From NCBI GenBank assembly GCA_031761405.1, contig JASEVX010000001.1, positions 43,813,669 to 43,877,668 of the forward strand: a stretch of 64,000 nt of DNA, given 5' to 3'. This document shows, piece by piece, positions 55,430 through 64,000 of the stretch; the first letter of the stretch is position 1; each line of letters starts with the position of its first letter. Both the position numbers and the translations under genes were made by a program. This DNA is from Serripes groenlandicus (Eukaryota; Mollusca; Bivalvia; Cardiida; Cardiidae). The notes under the pieces are model-generated. The model was not told where the DNA came from and searched no databases. It saw nothing but the letters and a program-made list of their open reading frames with translations.

Positions 55430-55605
55430 ATGAGACATTGAAAATAATACATATGCAGCAAACATATTGTAAATTAGGGAACATTTCTAAATGTGAAAGT
55501 ATGATTATTGAATAGAGTTGAAAATGAAATGCAAAAGATGACATTGCTATAATGATACAAAATGATGTCTGCTGTAGATTTGTCGTATGTTGGAAAGGAT
55601 TAAAA
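55430..55605. repeat. Decayed F1-type fragment
   Basis: ATATGCAGCAAACATATTG left; GTCTGCTGTAGATTTG and GTATGTTGGAAAGGATTAA right. Confidence 0.5.
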
Positions 55606-55633
55606 TCAGGACAAAGAACCAACAGGTTATAGT

Positions 55634-55781
55634 TTAACACTTTCATTCATATGGACGCTTTCAGATGCCTCTGCAGCAGACGGCTTTTTGAAAACATAAT
55701 TTTCATAATTTTCTATATTTGGACAAAATATGTTCAAAGTCGACTGCTGCATAATTGTTGCACGAGGGAAAGGGTAAAGCA
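55634..55781 (+). mobile_element. F1 MITE deletion derivative
   Basis: TTTAACACTTTCATTCATAT left, GCCTCTGCAGCAGACGGC. The hairpin is deleted, and the right end is GTCGACTGCTGCATAATTG to GAGGGAAAGGGTAAA. Confidence 0.7.
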
Positions 55782-56348
55782 AAATTTATCTGCAACATAA
55801 CAAAAAATTTATTTCCTCATATTGTCCATTGCACTACCCAGACGTCATAACCATGAAATATCACCACGTTTTTTCCTGTTTGGTAAAGATAATTATCATC
55901 CGTCCTGAAAATCTGCTGATTTTGTTTTTTCACCTCAAGGGCAATGGTCTCTACAATTCAGAGACCATGAGAGGGGGAAAAAAGCATATCACAGACCATT
56001 TGTCTCATTACACGTTCATTCTGAAGGTGCCTCAGGGCTTCAAAACATCTTTTACCCCTAATGAGACAAGTTTTTTTTACATCCCTTATGCAAATCTCCA
56101 TTAAGAAAATTGTCATTGCATCAATGATGCTCTAAGTCCTATTCATTAACAAGTCCTACAAATTTGAACAAAATCAACCTTATCCCTAATATAAATGTCT
56201 TAAAACTTCTTTGAAGCAGACGGTGTTTAAAAACATTGTAGGAAAAGGAAAATTTGCTCTGATTATTCTTAACACTTACCAACGCAGCTGCTGAGATGAC
56301 TTTAGAAAACATTGTGGCAAAAGTGGCATTTGCTCATGTGGAAAAGAG

Positions 56349-56567
56349 TTAACCCTTTCCCTCATATAGACGCTAACTTGTATCAGCTTATTGAAAACAT
56401 AGTGACAAAAGAAGAAATTACTCACAACGAGCAAATTCTCCTTTTGCCACAATGTTTTCCACTTTTACTCATAGGTTATCCATTCAATTAAAGAGATTTT
56501 CTATTTTTTGACAAAATATGTTCAGTCGTCTGCTGCAGAATTGTCATATGAGGGATAGGGGTTACTA
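56349..56567 (+). mobile_element. F1 TTAA MITE with left-arm deletion
   Basis: TTAACCCTTTCCCTCATATA left; CTGCAGCAGAC missing; centre GAAATTACTC / GAGCAAATTC, a paired change on both arms; right GTCGTCTGCTGCAG and GAGGGATAGGGGTTA. Confidence 0.78.
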
Positions 56568-57691
56568 TGTAGAAGGAATAACAGCATTAATATATATGGA
56601 AGATGAGACCAGATTTGCTGGGGACAGGAATAAATTGGAACAAATTGAATATTTTCTCCATGATCATGCCCTTTTGACCCCCAATTGAAAGCAGGCAATT
56701 TGTGTTAGACAAAATTTACAACAACAATGTTATGCTTCAGATAAATATATTTGAAAACAATCTGGCCACAGACAAGAATTGAATGAAATGAACAATTTCC
56801 CCTTTTGTCACAATGTTTTCAACTCTGATCACAATAATCCTGTTTTATACATTATAACATTTGCCTAGAAGTTTTCAAAAGTTATCTGCTGCAAATTAGT
56901 TGTATGTAGGAAAGGAATCACAGAGTGACTCTAATGAGCTTCGTCCAAGATGACAATAATACATCTATTGATGCTGAACTATGCATTTCCTCATGTTGTC
57001 TTTATTTAGACAGAAGACACAAATTGAAACAATTGCAGGAAAACTGCAGAAAAACAATTAATTTCTCGTTTAAATTTTAAAAAGAATTATATTTACTTGT
57101 AATACTTTTTTTGAGATGTTACATTTACTTAGATGTTACATTTACTTAGATGGATGTTTTATAGCAGCTTATCCTTTCTCACATTCAGAAGCATATCTGA
57201 GTGAGTGAGTTCATTTGCAGCAGACAGCTTTTGAGAATGTTTTGGCTTTGGTAAAAAGAGAAATATTTCATGAGAGCAATTTTACCTTTATACATACTTC
57301 ATTTATAAAGATTTTCCACATTTTTGCCTTGATGTTTTCAAACAAGTCTGCTGCATATTTCTTGTATGTGGAAAAGTGTTGTAGTATTATTATATAAGGA
57401 AAATTGTTCTGCAGAATAAAACCCAAAACCCTGAAGGTCCTTGACAGGGACATTTTGTACATCACAGTTGTAAAAGCCAGTGATTTGCATAAGTAAATCA
57501 GTGGTGAAATACCATATTTATTGCCCATTATAGCTGTCTTTTCCTGTTGTTTCAGATTCTCAATTGGCCTGGGCAATATATCTCGTTGTCGATGGTAGCA
57601 CCAGCTCTCTGGATTCTCAAGGAAGGAAGAAGAAAACGACTCACAGAACTTCATGAACTTAAACAACACTTTTCTATAATGCCTCACATCT
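56568..57691. other. Upstream flank of the GPCR gene
   Basis: Decayed F1 pieces at about 56745-56915 and 57177-57380 (GCAGCAGACAGC, AAGTCTGCTGCATATTTC). The minus-strand ORF at 57268-57687 overlaps one of them and shows no family signature. No promoter element could be identified with confidence. Confidence 0.5.
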
Positions 57692-57742
57692 TGATTTGCT
57701 GTTCAAACAGCTAAATTATCCAGCCCAAACAGTTATAAACAT

Positions 57743-58930
57743 ATGACATTATTGCAATTTCAAATGCATCTTGAGGGCCATCTTGGTAGTACAACAACTA
57801 CAGCCATGGAAAGAACTAGCAGTGAATCGCCAATAATGGATGCTGGAGTTACTAAAATATCTATTGACCTCTTCAATATGACTTATGATGAGATTCAAAG
57901 ACATTTTGAAATGATTGAGAACTTAACACAGTCCCCGGAAGATTTGGATATAATGAAACAAAAGAACTGGCAAATAGCCATGATTACATTGTATAGCATA
58001 GTTATACTGGCGGGCTTTATTGAAAACTTGGTCATTGTTTGTGTGTTGCTGAAAAACTCTCATCTCCATACCCCAACAAATATCTTTATCATGGGACTAG
58101 CGACGTCTGACATTCTTCTGTGTTCATTTAACCTTCCATTCCAACTACACTATCAGCTGACAGATGTGTGGATATTTGGGAGTACACTATGTCATGTCAT
58201 CATGCCAACATTTGGTGTTCCACTGTTTGTATCTTCAATGTCGATCCTGATGATAGCAGTGGACAGATATATGCTGATTGTGCATCCTTTCAAAAAGAGA
58301 ATGTCAAAACTCACAGCAGTGTGTATATTCTTTTCAATAGCCATATTCACAACATTACTGGCTGTTCCAATTATTATACACACAGACTATGTTGTGATTG
58401 ACCTCCCCGGACTACGAATTTATAGAACATACTGCATTGAAGCATGGAGTAACATAATAGTGCGGCATTTTTATACTGTATCTACAGTGTTCATTCAGTT
58501 TTTTGTGCCTTTGATAGTCACAAGCATTCTTTATATCAGCATAAGTAATGTGCTAAAACGAAGGCCAAAGAAAAAGAACGAACATCATAAAAGTCATAAA
58601 ACCAATTGCATACTGATTTCCATAGTGCTTTTATTTTCAACATGCTGGTTACCGTGGAATGTGTTCTATTTATTGTCGGAATTCAGTCACAAACTCGTCT
58701 CAGGAAAGTACTTTAAGCTCGTAGATCTAATGCTAAAAATCTTTGCAATGAGTTCGGCTTGCATTAATCCCTTTCTTTATGGCTGGCTCAATGACAATTT
58801 CCGAAAGGAACTGGACATTATGGTGAAACGGCCAGGCCGTAATAGGATCAGGCAAAATGGACATACCTATACGCTTGCTGATTATTCACGCACAGAAATG
58901 GCGGACAAATACACTACGGCAAATGTTTAA
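57743..58930 (+). CDS. Class A GPCR, NPY/NPF/sNPF-like neuropeptide receptor
   Basis: An intact 395-residue seven-transmembrane receptor in one exon. An in-frame TGA at 57692 precedes the ATG; Met22 is an alternative start. The N-terminus (1-76) has N-glycosylation sites at Asn45 and Asn60. TM1 is about 78-102 (Asn95), TM2 112-134 (LATSD, Asp123), TM3 148-180 (Cys150 and the DRY motif 174-176), TM4 190-212, TM5 244-270 (Pro256), TM6 287-312 (CWLP 301-304) and TM7 326-347 (NPFLY 342-346), then helix 8. Cys231 in loop 2 can pair with Cys150. The basic third loop (KRRPKKK) and overall pattern fit peptide receptors that signal through G proteins at the plasma membrane. Class assignment is firm; ligand identity is inference. 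It is the only convincing gene here and lies among MITEs. Confidence 0.95.
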   Translation: MTLLQFQMHLEGHLGSTTTTAMERTSSESPIMDAGVTKISIDLFNMTYDEIQRHFEMIENLTQSPEDLDIMKQKNWQIAMITLYSIVILAGFIENLVIVCVLLKNSHLHTPTNIFIMGLATSDILLCSFNLPFQLHYQLTDVWIFGSTLCHVIMPTFGVPLFVSSMSILMIAVDRYMLIVHPFKKRMSKLTAVCIFFSIAIFTTLLAVPIIIHTDYVVIDLPGLRIYRTYCIEAWSNIIVRHFYTVSTVFIQFFVPLIVTSILYISISNVLKRRPKKKNEHHKSHKTNCILISIVLLFSTCWLPWNVFYLLSEFSHKLVSGKYFKLVDLMLKIFAMSSACINPFLYGWLNDNFRKELDIMVKRPGRNRIRQNGHTYTLADYSRTEMADKYTTANV

Positions 58931-59138
58931 TTAGATTAACTCATCCCTTTTTATTGCAGATGATTATCACTTTACATGACGAATTCAGAACACTTTCAAG
59001 CTGTTTCTTTTGTTAAATGTGTGATAAAAAGGAAAAATTGCTCAAAATGTGTAATTTTTCCTTTGGCCACTTTGTTTTGAACTCAACACAAATATAATAC
59101 TCTCATTTATAGAGATGTTACATGTTTTTCAGGCTTGT
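58931..59138. other. 3' flank of the GPCR gene
   Basis: Decayed F1 centre (GGAAAAATTGCTC..GTGTAATTTTTCC, about 59030-59060). The nearest clear AATAAA on the plus strand is at 59955-59960, beyond further MITE relics; use as a poly(A) signal is unproven. Confidence 0.4.
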
Positions 59139-59330
59139 AACCCTTTCCCACTTGCAGACCCATTTTGAAAACATTGTGGCAAAGGGAGAAATTTCTCATG
59201 AGCAATTTCTCCTTTTGCCTCAATTTTTCAACTCTATTCAGTTATATTTTCACTAATAGAGATTTTTCATATTTTAGCTTAGATGTTTTCAAAGAAGTCT
59301 GCAGCAGTTTTGTTATATGTGGGAGGGTGA
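59139..59330. repeat. F1-type MITE, CACTTGCAGACCC subtype
   Basis: GTAACCCTTTCCCACTTGC left; GAAATTTCTCAT / GAGCAATTTC centre; GTCTGCAGCAGTTTTG and GTGGGAGGG right. Confidence 0.65.
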
Positions 59331-59439
59331 TGTGAGATAAAATATTTGTCAATAGCATGTTTTTATGTCAATCATAAAGCCTTGTTGTTATATTATATGT
59401 ACTTAAAATATTTTATATTTTCAGTTGTTATAGTTACTG

Positions 59440-59663
59440 TTTAACATTTTCCCACTTGCAGATGAATTTTGATGCATGTGTAGCAGACGACGTTTGAAAA
59501 CATTTTGACAAAAGAGAAATTGTTTATAATAAACAATTTTTCCTTTTGCCACAATCTTTTCAACTCAATAATAAAACTTTCAATTTTACAGATTTTCCAT
59601 ACTTTTGCATACACATTTACAAATTAGTCGGCTGCAGTCTTGGGGTATGAGGGAAAGGATTAA
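59440..59663. repeat. F1-type MITE, diverged
   Basis: TTAACATTTTCCCACTTGC left; GTGTAGCAGACGACG; GTCGGCTGCAGTCTTGG and GAGGGAAAGGATTAA right. Confidence 0.65.
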
Positions 59664-59777
59664 GGCTCTATGTCAATTCATATATTAAAATATAGACAAT
59701 TCTCTGATACGAAAGACTTTCGGCTGCAACAGTAAACAACATATGAATTGTTAAAGCATTTTTGATAATGAATAATA

Positions 59778-59910
59778 GCTTAAACCTTTCTGACATACAA
59801 CAAACCTGCAGCAGACCTGTTTGAAAACATCTAGACAAAATTAAGTAAAATAAATTTGAAAAGATTTTGGCAAAATAACAAAATTCGTCTGCATTTGGAA
59901 AGGGGTCAAA
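59778..59910. repeat. Decayed F1 fragment
   Basis: TTAAACCTTTCTGACATAC with CTGCAGCAGACC left; ATTCGTCTGCATTTGG and AAAGGGGTC right. Confidence 0.5.
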
Positions 59911-60397
59911 GGCAGCAATCTATCTTGTTTAAGTATTGTTTTAAAATGTGTATCAATAAAATATTTCCCAGGATCTAGATATTACATTTTTTCTTTAGAA
60001 TCTTTTAACCCTTCCTCAAATACAAAAAATCTGCACCAAACAACTTATAGGCGCTGAACTCCATATGGTTACCAAATCGTTATATCTGATACTTATCAAA
60101 ATTTATCCTAAAATTGTCAATACATATAATGGAAAGCTGTAGAAGGTTTCAGATCTCTATTATTTTTTTCCTTTATAGAAAATAAGCAGTTTTGTCTGCT
60201 TGAAAGAACAGTCCAATCCGTGTTATCCTGTTTAAAGTTACTCTTAAATTCTATCTTGCGAGCACCTGGCAGGTCATGTGATTGAGTCATGTGATTGATC
60301 AAATTCGATATACCAACAGGAAATGACATTGCCATATTTGTAGATTATCGTGGAATTAAGCATTTTCGTTATTTTTCATTGTCCGCTTCAGACAAAT

Positions 60398-60667
60398 TTA
60401 TTAGGATTTAACGCAGTTTTCAAAAAGAATATCAGTCATATCGCGTCAGCCAGTTCACCTACCCATCTATTTCCTGGCTTTCTCACACCAGTACTTCACA
60501 CAACATTCTTTCCAAGTAACTGGCCTCTTTTCCACATAGTGGAAATATGCTTGTGGTATTGACTTTTATCAAATATCAGAAAGAATTTTGGCTCAGCTAG
60601 GGTTCAAACTCACAACCCCTGGATTGACAACCCATGTTTCTACCGACTGAGCTACAGAGGCTCGGTA
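60398..60667 (-). repeat. tRNA-derived SINE, third type
   Basis: The minus-strand head is strongly tRNA-like: CTCTGTAGCTCAGTCGGTAG (A box) and GAGTTTGAACCCTAGC (B box) at about 60595-60665. The downstream body extends to about 60398, where CAGTTTTCAAAAAGAATATC resembles SINE tails. No intact acceptor stem, so not called as a functional tRNA gene. Confidence 0.7.
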
Positions 60668-60671
60668 AATT

Positions 60672-60807
60672 AAACAAGTACTAGGCTAGGAAATGAGCCT
60701 TGCTCAGGGACACTCCAACATAACCTTCGTGCCGCCACTGGGGATTGAACCCGGGACACACGTTTTCAAATCCCTGACACTTAAACCACTCTAACATAGC
60801 GGATTCC
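60672..60807 (-). repeat. tRNA-derived SINE, tail-truncated
   Basis: Head and body of the first SINE family (CTACTACTGG-type body reduced to ACAAGTACTAGGCTAGG; GGGGATTGAACCCGGG; CCACTCTAACATAGCGG). Sits immediately beside the 60398 SINE. Confidence 0.75.
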
Positions 60808-60979
60808 TTGGTGAATTGGTCACAGTGATATAATTCAAATACCATTGGAAACAATGTTAAACTCATATAAGCCACAATGAGTTTTAATGACAAATTCACA
60901 TAATTTGTGAACTGAGAAAACTGCTATAGTTTTTCATCAGTAGGCAATTCAATGGTCATGTTCCAGGATTAAACAGTTT

Positions 60980-61175
60980 AACCATTTAGATGCCCCTGCA
61001 ACTGAAATCATTTGAAAATGTTATCTACAGTAGAATTTGTATTACTTCCATGCAATTTCTCCTTTTGCAACATTGTCTTCAATTCTGGTCAATAATTATA
61101 CCCTCTTTTATACAGATTTCCTATTTTTGCCTAGACTTTTTCAAAAGTGATTGCATGTATATGGGAAAGGTTAAG
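60980..61175. repeat. Decayed F1-type fragment
   Basis: AACCATTTAGATGCCCCTGC left; CATGCAATTTCTCCTTTTGC centre; GATTGCATGTATATGGG and AAAGGTTAA right. Confidence 0.5.
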
Positions 61176-61263
61176 GGACTAATTTTTATGCGGTGGCTCA
61201 AAAACCTTTTGAGAAAATCCCTGCAAATACGGCTGTCGTGCATCGTCAACATTTTCCCTTGCT

Positions 61264-61695
61264 AACACTCTACAGGCTACATTTTGCATCGGATCTTCAT
61301 GAAAGTTTATCAGAACATTCATCTCCATCAAATCTTGGTTCGCAACTGGGCCATTTGATGTCAAAAACTACGTCACTAGGCCAAATTGAAGGAAAATCTT
61401 GTTAACACTCTAGAGGCTGAATTTTCAATTTGAGCATGTTGAAACTTTATCAGAATGTTTATCTTGATGATGTAAGTCAAGTTCGAACATGAGTCCTGTC
61501 GGGTCAAAAAGTAGGTCACTAGGTCAAATTGCAATTTTTGCTTCAGCAGTTTGAAATTTTGTCAGAATGTTTGTAATAATAATTAATATTTTTTTCTTGA
61601 TGATATCTAGATCAAGTTCTAACATGGGTCATGTTGGGTCAAAAAGTAGGTCACTAGGTCAAATTGAAGGAAAATTTTGTTAACACTCTAGAGCC
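61264..61695. repeat. Tandem repeat, ~138-bp units
   Basis: TAACACTCTA(C/G)AGGC starts units at 61265 and 61403, and TAACACTCTAGAGCC at 61680 (two unit lengths later). Each unit contains CTTTATCAGAA-like, CAAGTTC and GTAGGTCACTAGGTCAAATT sequence. Confidence 0.75.
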
Positions 61696-61796
61696 AACAT
61701 CCCCCGCACATGAGTTCTTTCAGTACTTTGATTTCCTTTAACACTGTAAGTTATATAGCTGCTTGAAACAATTTGGCTTTGTCTTAACCCTTTTCC

Positions 61797-61926
61797 ACCT
61801 GCAGATACATTTTGACGCAATAGCAGCAGATGACTTTTGAAAGCAATGTGGCCAAAGGTTAACCCCTTCCCACATATGACAATTCTGCAGCAGACGACTT
61901 TGAACATATTTTGTCAAAAAAGGCAT
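61797..61926. repeat. F1 fragments; the second is interrupted by DIRS copy C
   Basis: CACCTGCAGATACATTTTG with GCAGCAGATGAC is a left-end piece. A new copy starts at TTAA 61859-61862 (TTAACCCCTTCCCACATATG) and is cut at GTCAAAAAAGGCAT by the DIRS tip. Confidence 0.75.
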
Positions 61927-62175
61927 AAAAATGAAGTTTTTTAAAGTAAAACATATTTTTATTAGAAAATACATACCAGTCATTTAATACCTGATATATC
62001 ATCTCTATACACCTTAATTATTCAAAATAAAACGCCCACGCTAGCGTATCCCTCACGTATCCGTGACATACACGGCCGCCCGGAAGTACGGGCGCGCACG
62101 TGACTGGGTAATCACTTTTCATTCACCGTTAAGTATTGGTGACGACGCGGGGTTGGGAGGTGGGACTCTATAAAT

Positions 62176-62272
62176 GACTGGTAAGTATTTTCTAATAAAA
62201 ATATGTTTTACTTTAAAAAACTTCATTTTTATATCAAAAATACATTACCAGTCATTTAATACCTGATGACTT
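62176..62272. repeat. Internal complementary region of DIRS copy C
   Basis: TGACTGGTAAGTATTTTC through ACTTCATTTTTATATC is the reverse complement of the copy's left tip. The following ATCAAAAATACATTACC should match its right tip, which lies outside the window. Confidence 0.8.
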
Positions 62273-62459
62273 CGTAGCATAGGACGGGAGGTTCGACCAA
62301 TACTTACTGTCGTTCCAGGTACGTTGTAGTATATTATTCCATATTTTTTTAAGAACAAACATACTTGATTCCAACGGATGTATAAAGGGAAAGAGGGGAT
62401 TGAATACAGGTTCAATCGGTATTCACTTTATTTATGTGTTGGATTATGTGAATTAGCAA

Positions 62460-62870
62460 ACCACTCGCTGTGAAGCCACAAGGGGACCCAGGCAGGACCG
62501 ACTGCAACTGGTTCTTAGCCAGAAACCCTTGTTGACACAGTAGAGTAAGGAGCCATCAGATTCATTGAATCTGATCTGCCCGGTTTCTACAGAGACGATC
62601 TGTAGTTAAAGCTAATAAAAAGACGGTTTTATAAGTAAAAACTTTAAAGACGTCGATTCAAGAGTTCGTATGGAGCTCTTGTAAGCGACCAAAGGACGCA
62701 AGACAAATCCTATTTTGGAGTTAACTCCTACAATTGGGTTTTTTCTAATTCTAACCATCAGTCTGTGAAACTTAATGTAATTCGTTTCTACTGAAAGCAA
62801 AGAACTCACTTCCCTGTTAGTGTTCGCCAAGCAATACGAATTTATAATTCTCAGTAAAACTTAAGAAGCG
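62460..62870 (-). pseudogene. Tyrosine recombinase remnant (copy C), catalytic end deleted
   Basis: Near 62490 the sequence jumps from the extreme 3' end of the recombinase (CCACTCGCTGTGAAGCC, like 32556) to its middle (GGCAGGACCGACTGCAAC, like 32996). This removes about 400 bp that in copy B encodes the H-x-x-R and nucleophile Tyr. The remainder (62612-62830) is frameshifted. Confidence 0.8.
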
Positions 62871-62959
62871 GTAGCCGTCGACAAACGTTCAGAGAGATTG
62901 ACCTACCTTATTAACATCAATCGGTAAGAACTGTCTATATCTAAGGAAGATGTAACGGT

Positions 62960-63160
62960 TATGTCGATAGGCAGGCCAGAAGGACGTATAACCACGGTCT
63001 CTGGGCCAGAGAAGTGTTTCTGTCATCATCTTCCATTTTCAGAAGTGAAACCGGAAGTTGACTCATTATCAACTCGGGGAGTAATTATTATTATTCCTTT
63101 GCGAATTCTGAACGTCCACTGCCGAATGAGTAGAATATTAGTTGTCTATTCTGTATTAGT
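62960..63160 (-). pseudogene. Deleted junction of polyprotein gene (copy C)
   Basis: 62960-63015 matches copy B near 33700-33755 (CGATAGGCAGGCCAGAAGG). By 63160 the match is to copy B near 34690, so roughly 0.9 kb including most of RNase H is missing, with poorly matching sequence between. Confidence 0.65.
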
Positions 63161-64000
63161 GAATCGACTCTGTCCGAAGGTACTCAAATTACCGCTAAGT
63201 CGGTGAGAAACGTCATACCCACGAACGTGAACCTCTTTGACGGAATTAATTCCGACTTCTGCGTGTTGGGTATTAAACCCAACCGCAGAATGGTCCGCCA
63301 GGCTAGGGATAGATCGTGAATTAGAAGTACTCGATCCGTCCTGTGGGGAAGCCAATCGTCGAAGTATTGAAGAAGTTGGGGTCCTTTCATACGAAGAAAG
63401 GCTCCCATGCACTGATATCTTCGTAAGCACTCGAGGGGCGGACTTGAGGCCGAAGGGAAGAGCCCTGAAATTGGAGCACTTCTCCCTCTATCACAAACCG
63501 AAGGTATTTCCTCGAGGAGGAAGCGATCGGGATGTGATAAAAGGCGTCTGTTAGGTCTAGAGAGACCGCCCAGTCGCCTTTCCGAATTGCAACTCGGATG
63601 GAGCGGGTCGACTCCATTTTGAATTTATCGACCGGAATCAATAGATTTAGCGCAGATAAATCTATAACCGGTCTCCACTTGCCGTCTTTCTTCGGAACAA
63701 GGAAAAGACGGCTGTAGAAACCCCGAAAATTGGGGTTGAGAACGCTCTCTATGGCATTCTTTTTCAGAAGCGATGAAATCACCTCTGACATGGCCGGATG
63801 ACGTGACGAAATGTCGATCGGCACGCCTGTCAGAGGAGGGGGGGGAAATGAAGGGAATCAGATACCCTTCCTGTATCACAGACTAAATCCAACGATCCTC
63901 TGTGACACTTTCCCACTCCTCCGTGATAAATGACAGGCGGCCCCCGACTGCAATCTCCGACCTTGGGATTGTCATAGAGAGGAGCGAATGCCTAGGGCTG
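63160..64000 (-). pseudogene. DIRS reverse transcriptase (copy C), frameshifted
   Basis: 63824-63387 carries the RT fingers and motif A (FLVPKKDGKWRPVIDLSALN, SLDLTDAFYHI) without the stop found in copy B. It loses frame near 63465, where three A replace two. Another frame (63408-63184) carries motif C (LLQYFDDWL). RT-related sequence continues past the window end. Confidence 0.85.

Larger units (their letters stand above)
61927..64000 (-). mobile_element. DIRS-like retrotransposon copy C, partial (runs off window)
   Basis: The left tip AAAATGAAGTTTTTTAAAG, a terminal repeat to about 62140 (sharing GCGTATCCCTCACG with copy B) and an internal complementary region at about 62176-62272 are in the same order as copy B. 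Recombinase and RNase H parts have large deletions. RT sequence continues to the window edge. Its ITR is clearly diverged from copy B. Confidence 0.88.

Noticed and set aside
55829..56104. 91-residue plus-strand ORF as a small gene
   Set aside because: No domain, no homologous pattern recognised, and short hairpins (TGGTCTCT / AGAGACCA) suggest repeat-derived sequence.
57268..57687. 139-residue minus-strand ORF upstream of the GPCR
   Set aside because: No recognisable family; its C-terminal part overlaps a decayed F1 MITE.
60595..60665. Possible minus-strand tRNA gene
   Set aside because: Good A and B boxes, but no paired acceptor stem and it is fused to a SINE-like body; best read as a SINE head.

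Overview
The window is AT-rich animal DNA dominated by transposable elements. It resembles a bivalve mollusc: tRNA-derived SINEs whose tail carries a GTTGAAAGCGGC-type motif, repeat families with tandem monomers of about 150-166 bp, many TTAA-flanked MITEs, and DIRS-type tyrosine-recombinase retrotransposons. This assignment is inference and the species cannot be named. No bacterial, phage, CRISPR, rRNA or functional tRNA feature was seen.

Only one convincing host gene is present: an intact, single-exon class A GPCR (57743-58930, plus strand), most like the NPY/NPF/sNPF neuropeptide receptors. Everything else I can name is mobile or repetitive.

Three copies of one DIRS-like family lie on the minus strand. 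Copy A (7251-11790) is internally deleted. Copy B (32028-38698) is structurally complete, with identical 149-bp inverted terminal repeats, an internal complementary region, ORF1, an RT/RNase H/methyltransferase-like ORF and a tyrosine recombinase. Copy C (61927 to the window end) is deleted and truncated by the window edge. Copy B has one nonsense codon and several frameshifts, many of them at homopolymers.

The commonest repeat is a TTAA-flanked MITE of about 230 bp, called F1 here. It has TTAACCCTTTCCC ends, a CTGCAGCAGAC sub-terminal motif and a central hairpin. More than 25 copies can be bounded and many more are decayed. They crowd 43.1-46.2 kb, where 230-bp units sit head to tail. A second TTAA family (F2, 17817-18031) shares the outermost bases of F1.

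A further set of families shares one architecture: a 5' AACAAGA start with a small hairpin, a core of tandem monomers, a short GACGGACG/CAGACAGA/CACGCACG microsatellite, and a 3' hairpin followed by TAAAA. They lie at 1-527, 4749-5332, 13213-13976, 14528-15837, 20098-20845, 20850-21787, 29114-30592 and 41950-42215. This recalls pearl/DINE-type non-autonomous rolling-circle elements, though that class is inferred. Two of their cores carry nuclear-receptor-type AGGTCA direct repeats. Other items are a SINE-derived minisatellite (24944-25408), a 0.75-kb TIR element (27165-27912) and a near-perfect 73-bp palindrome (47527-47599).
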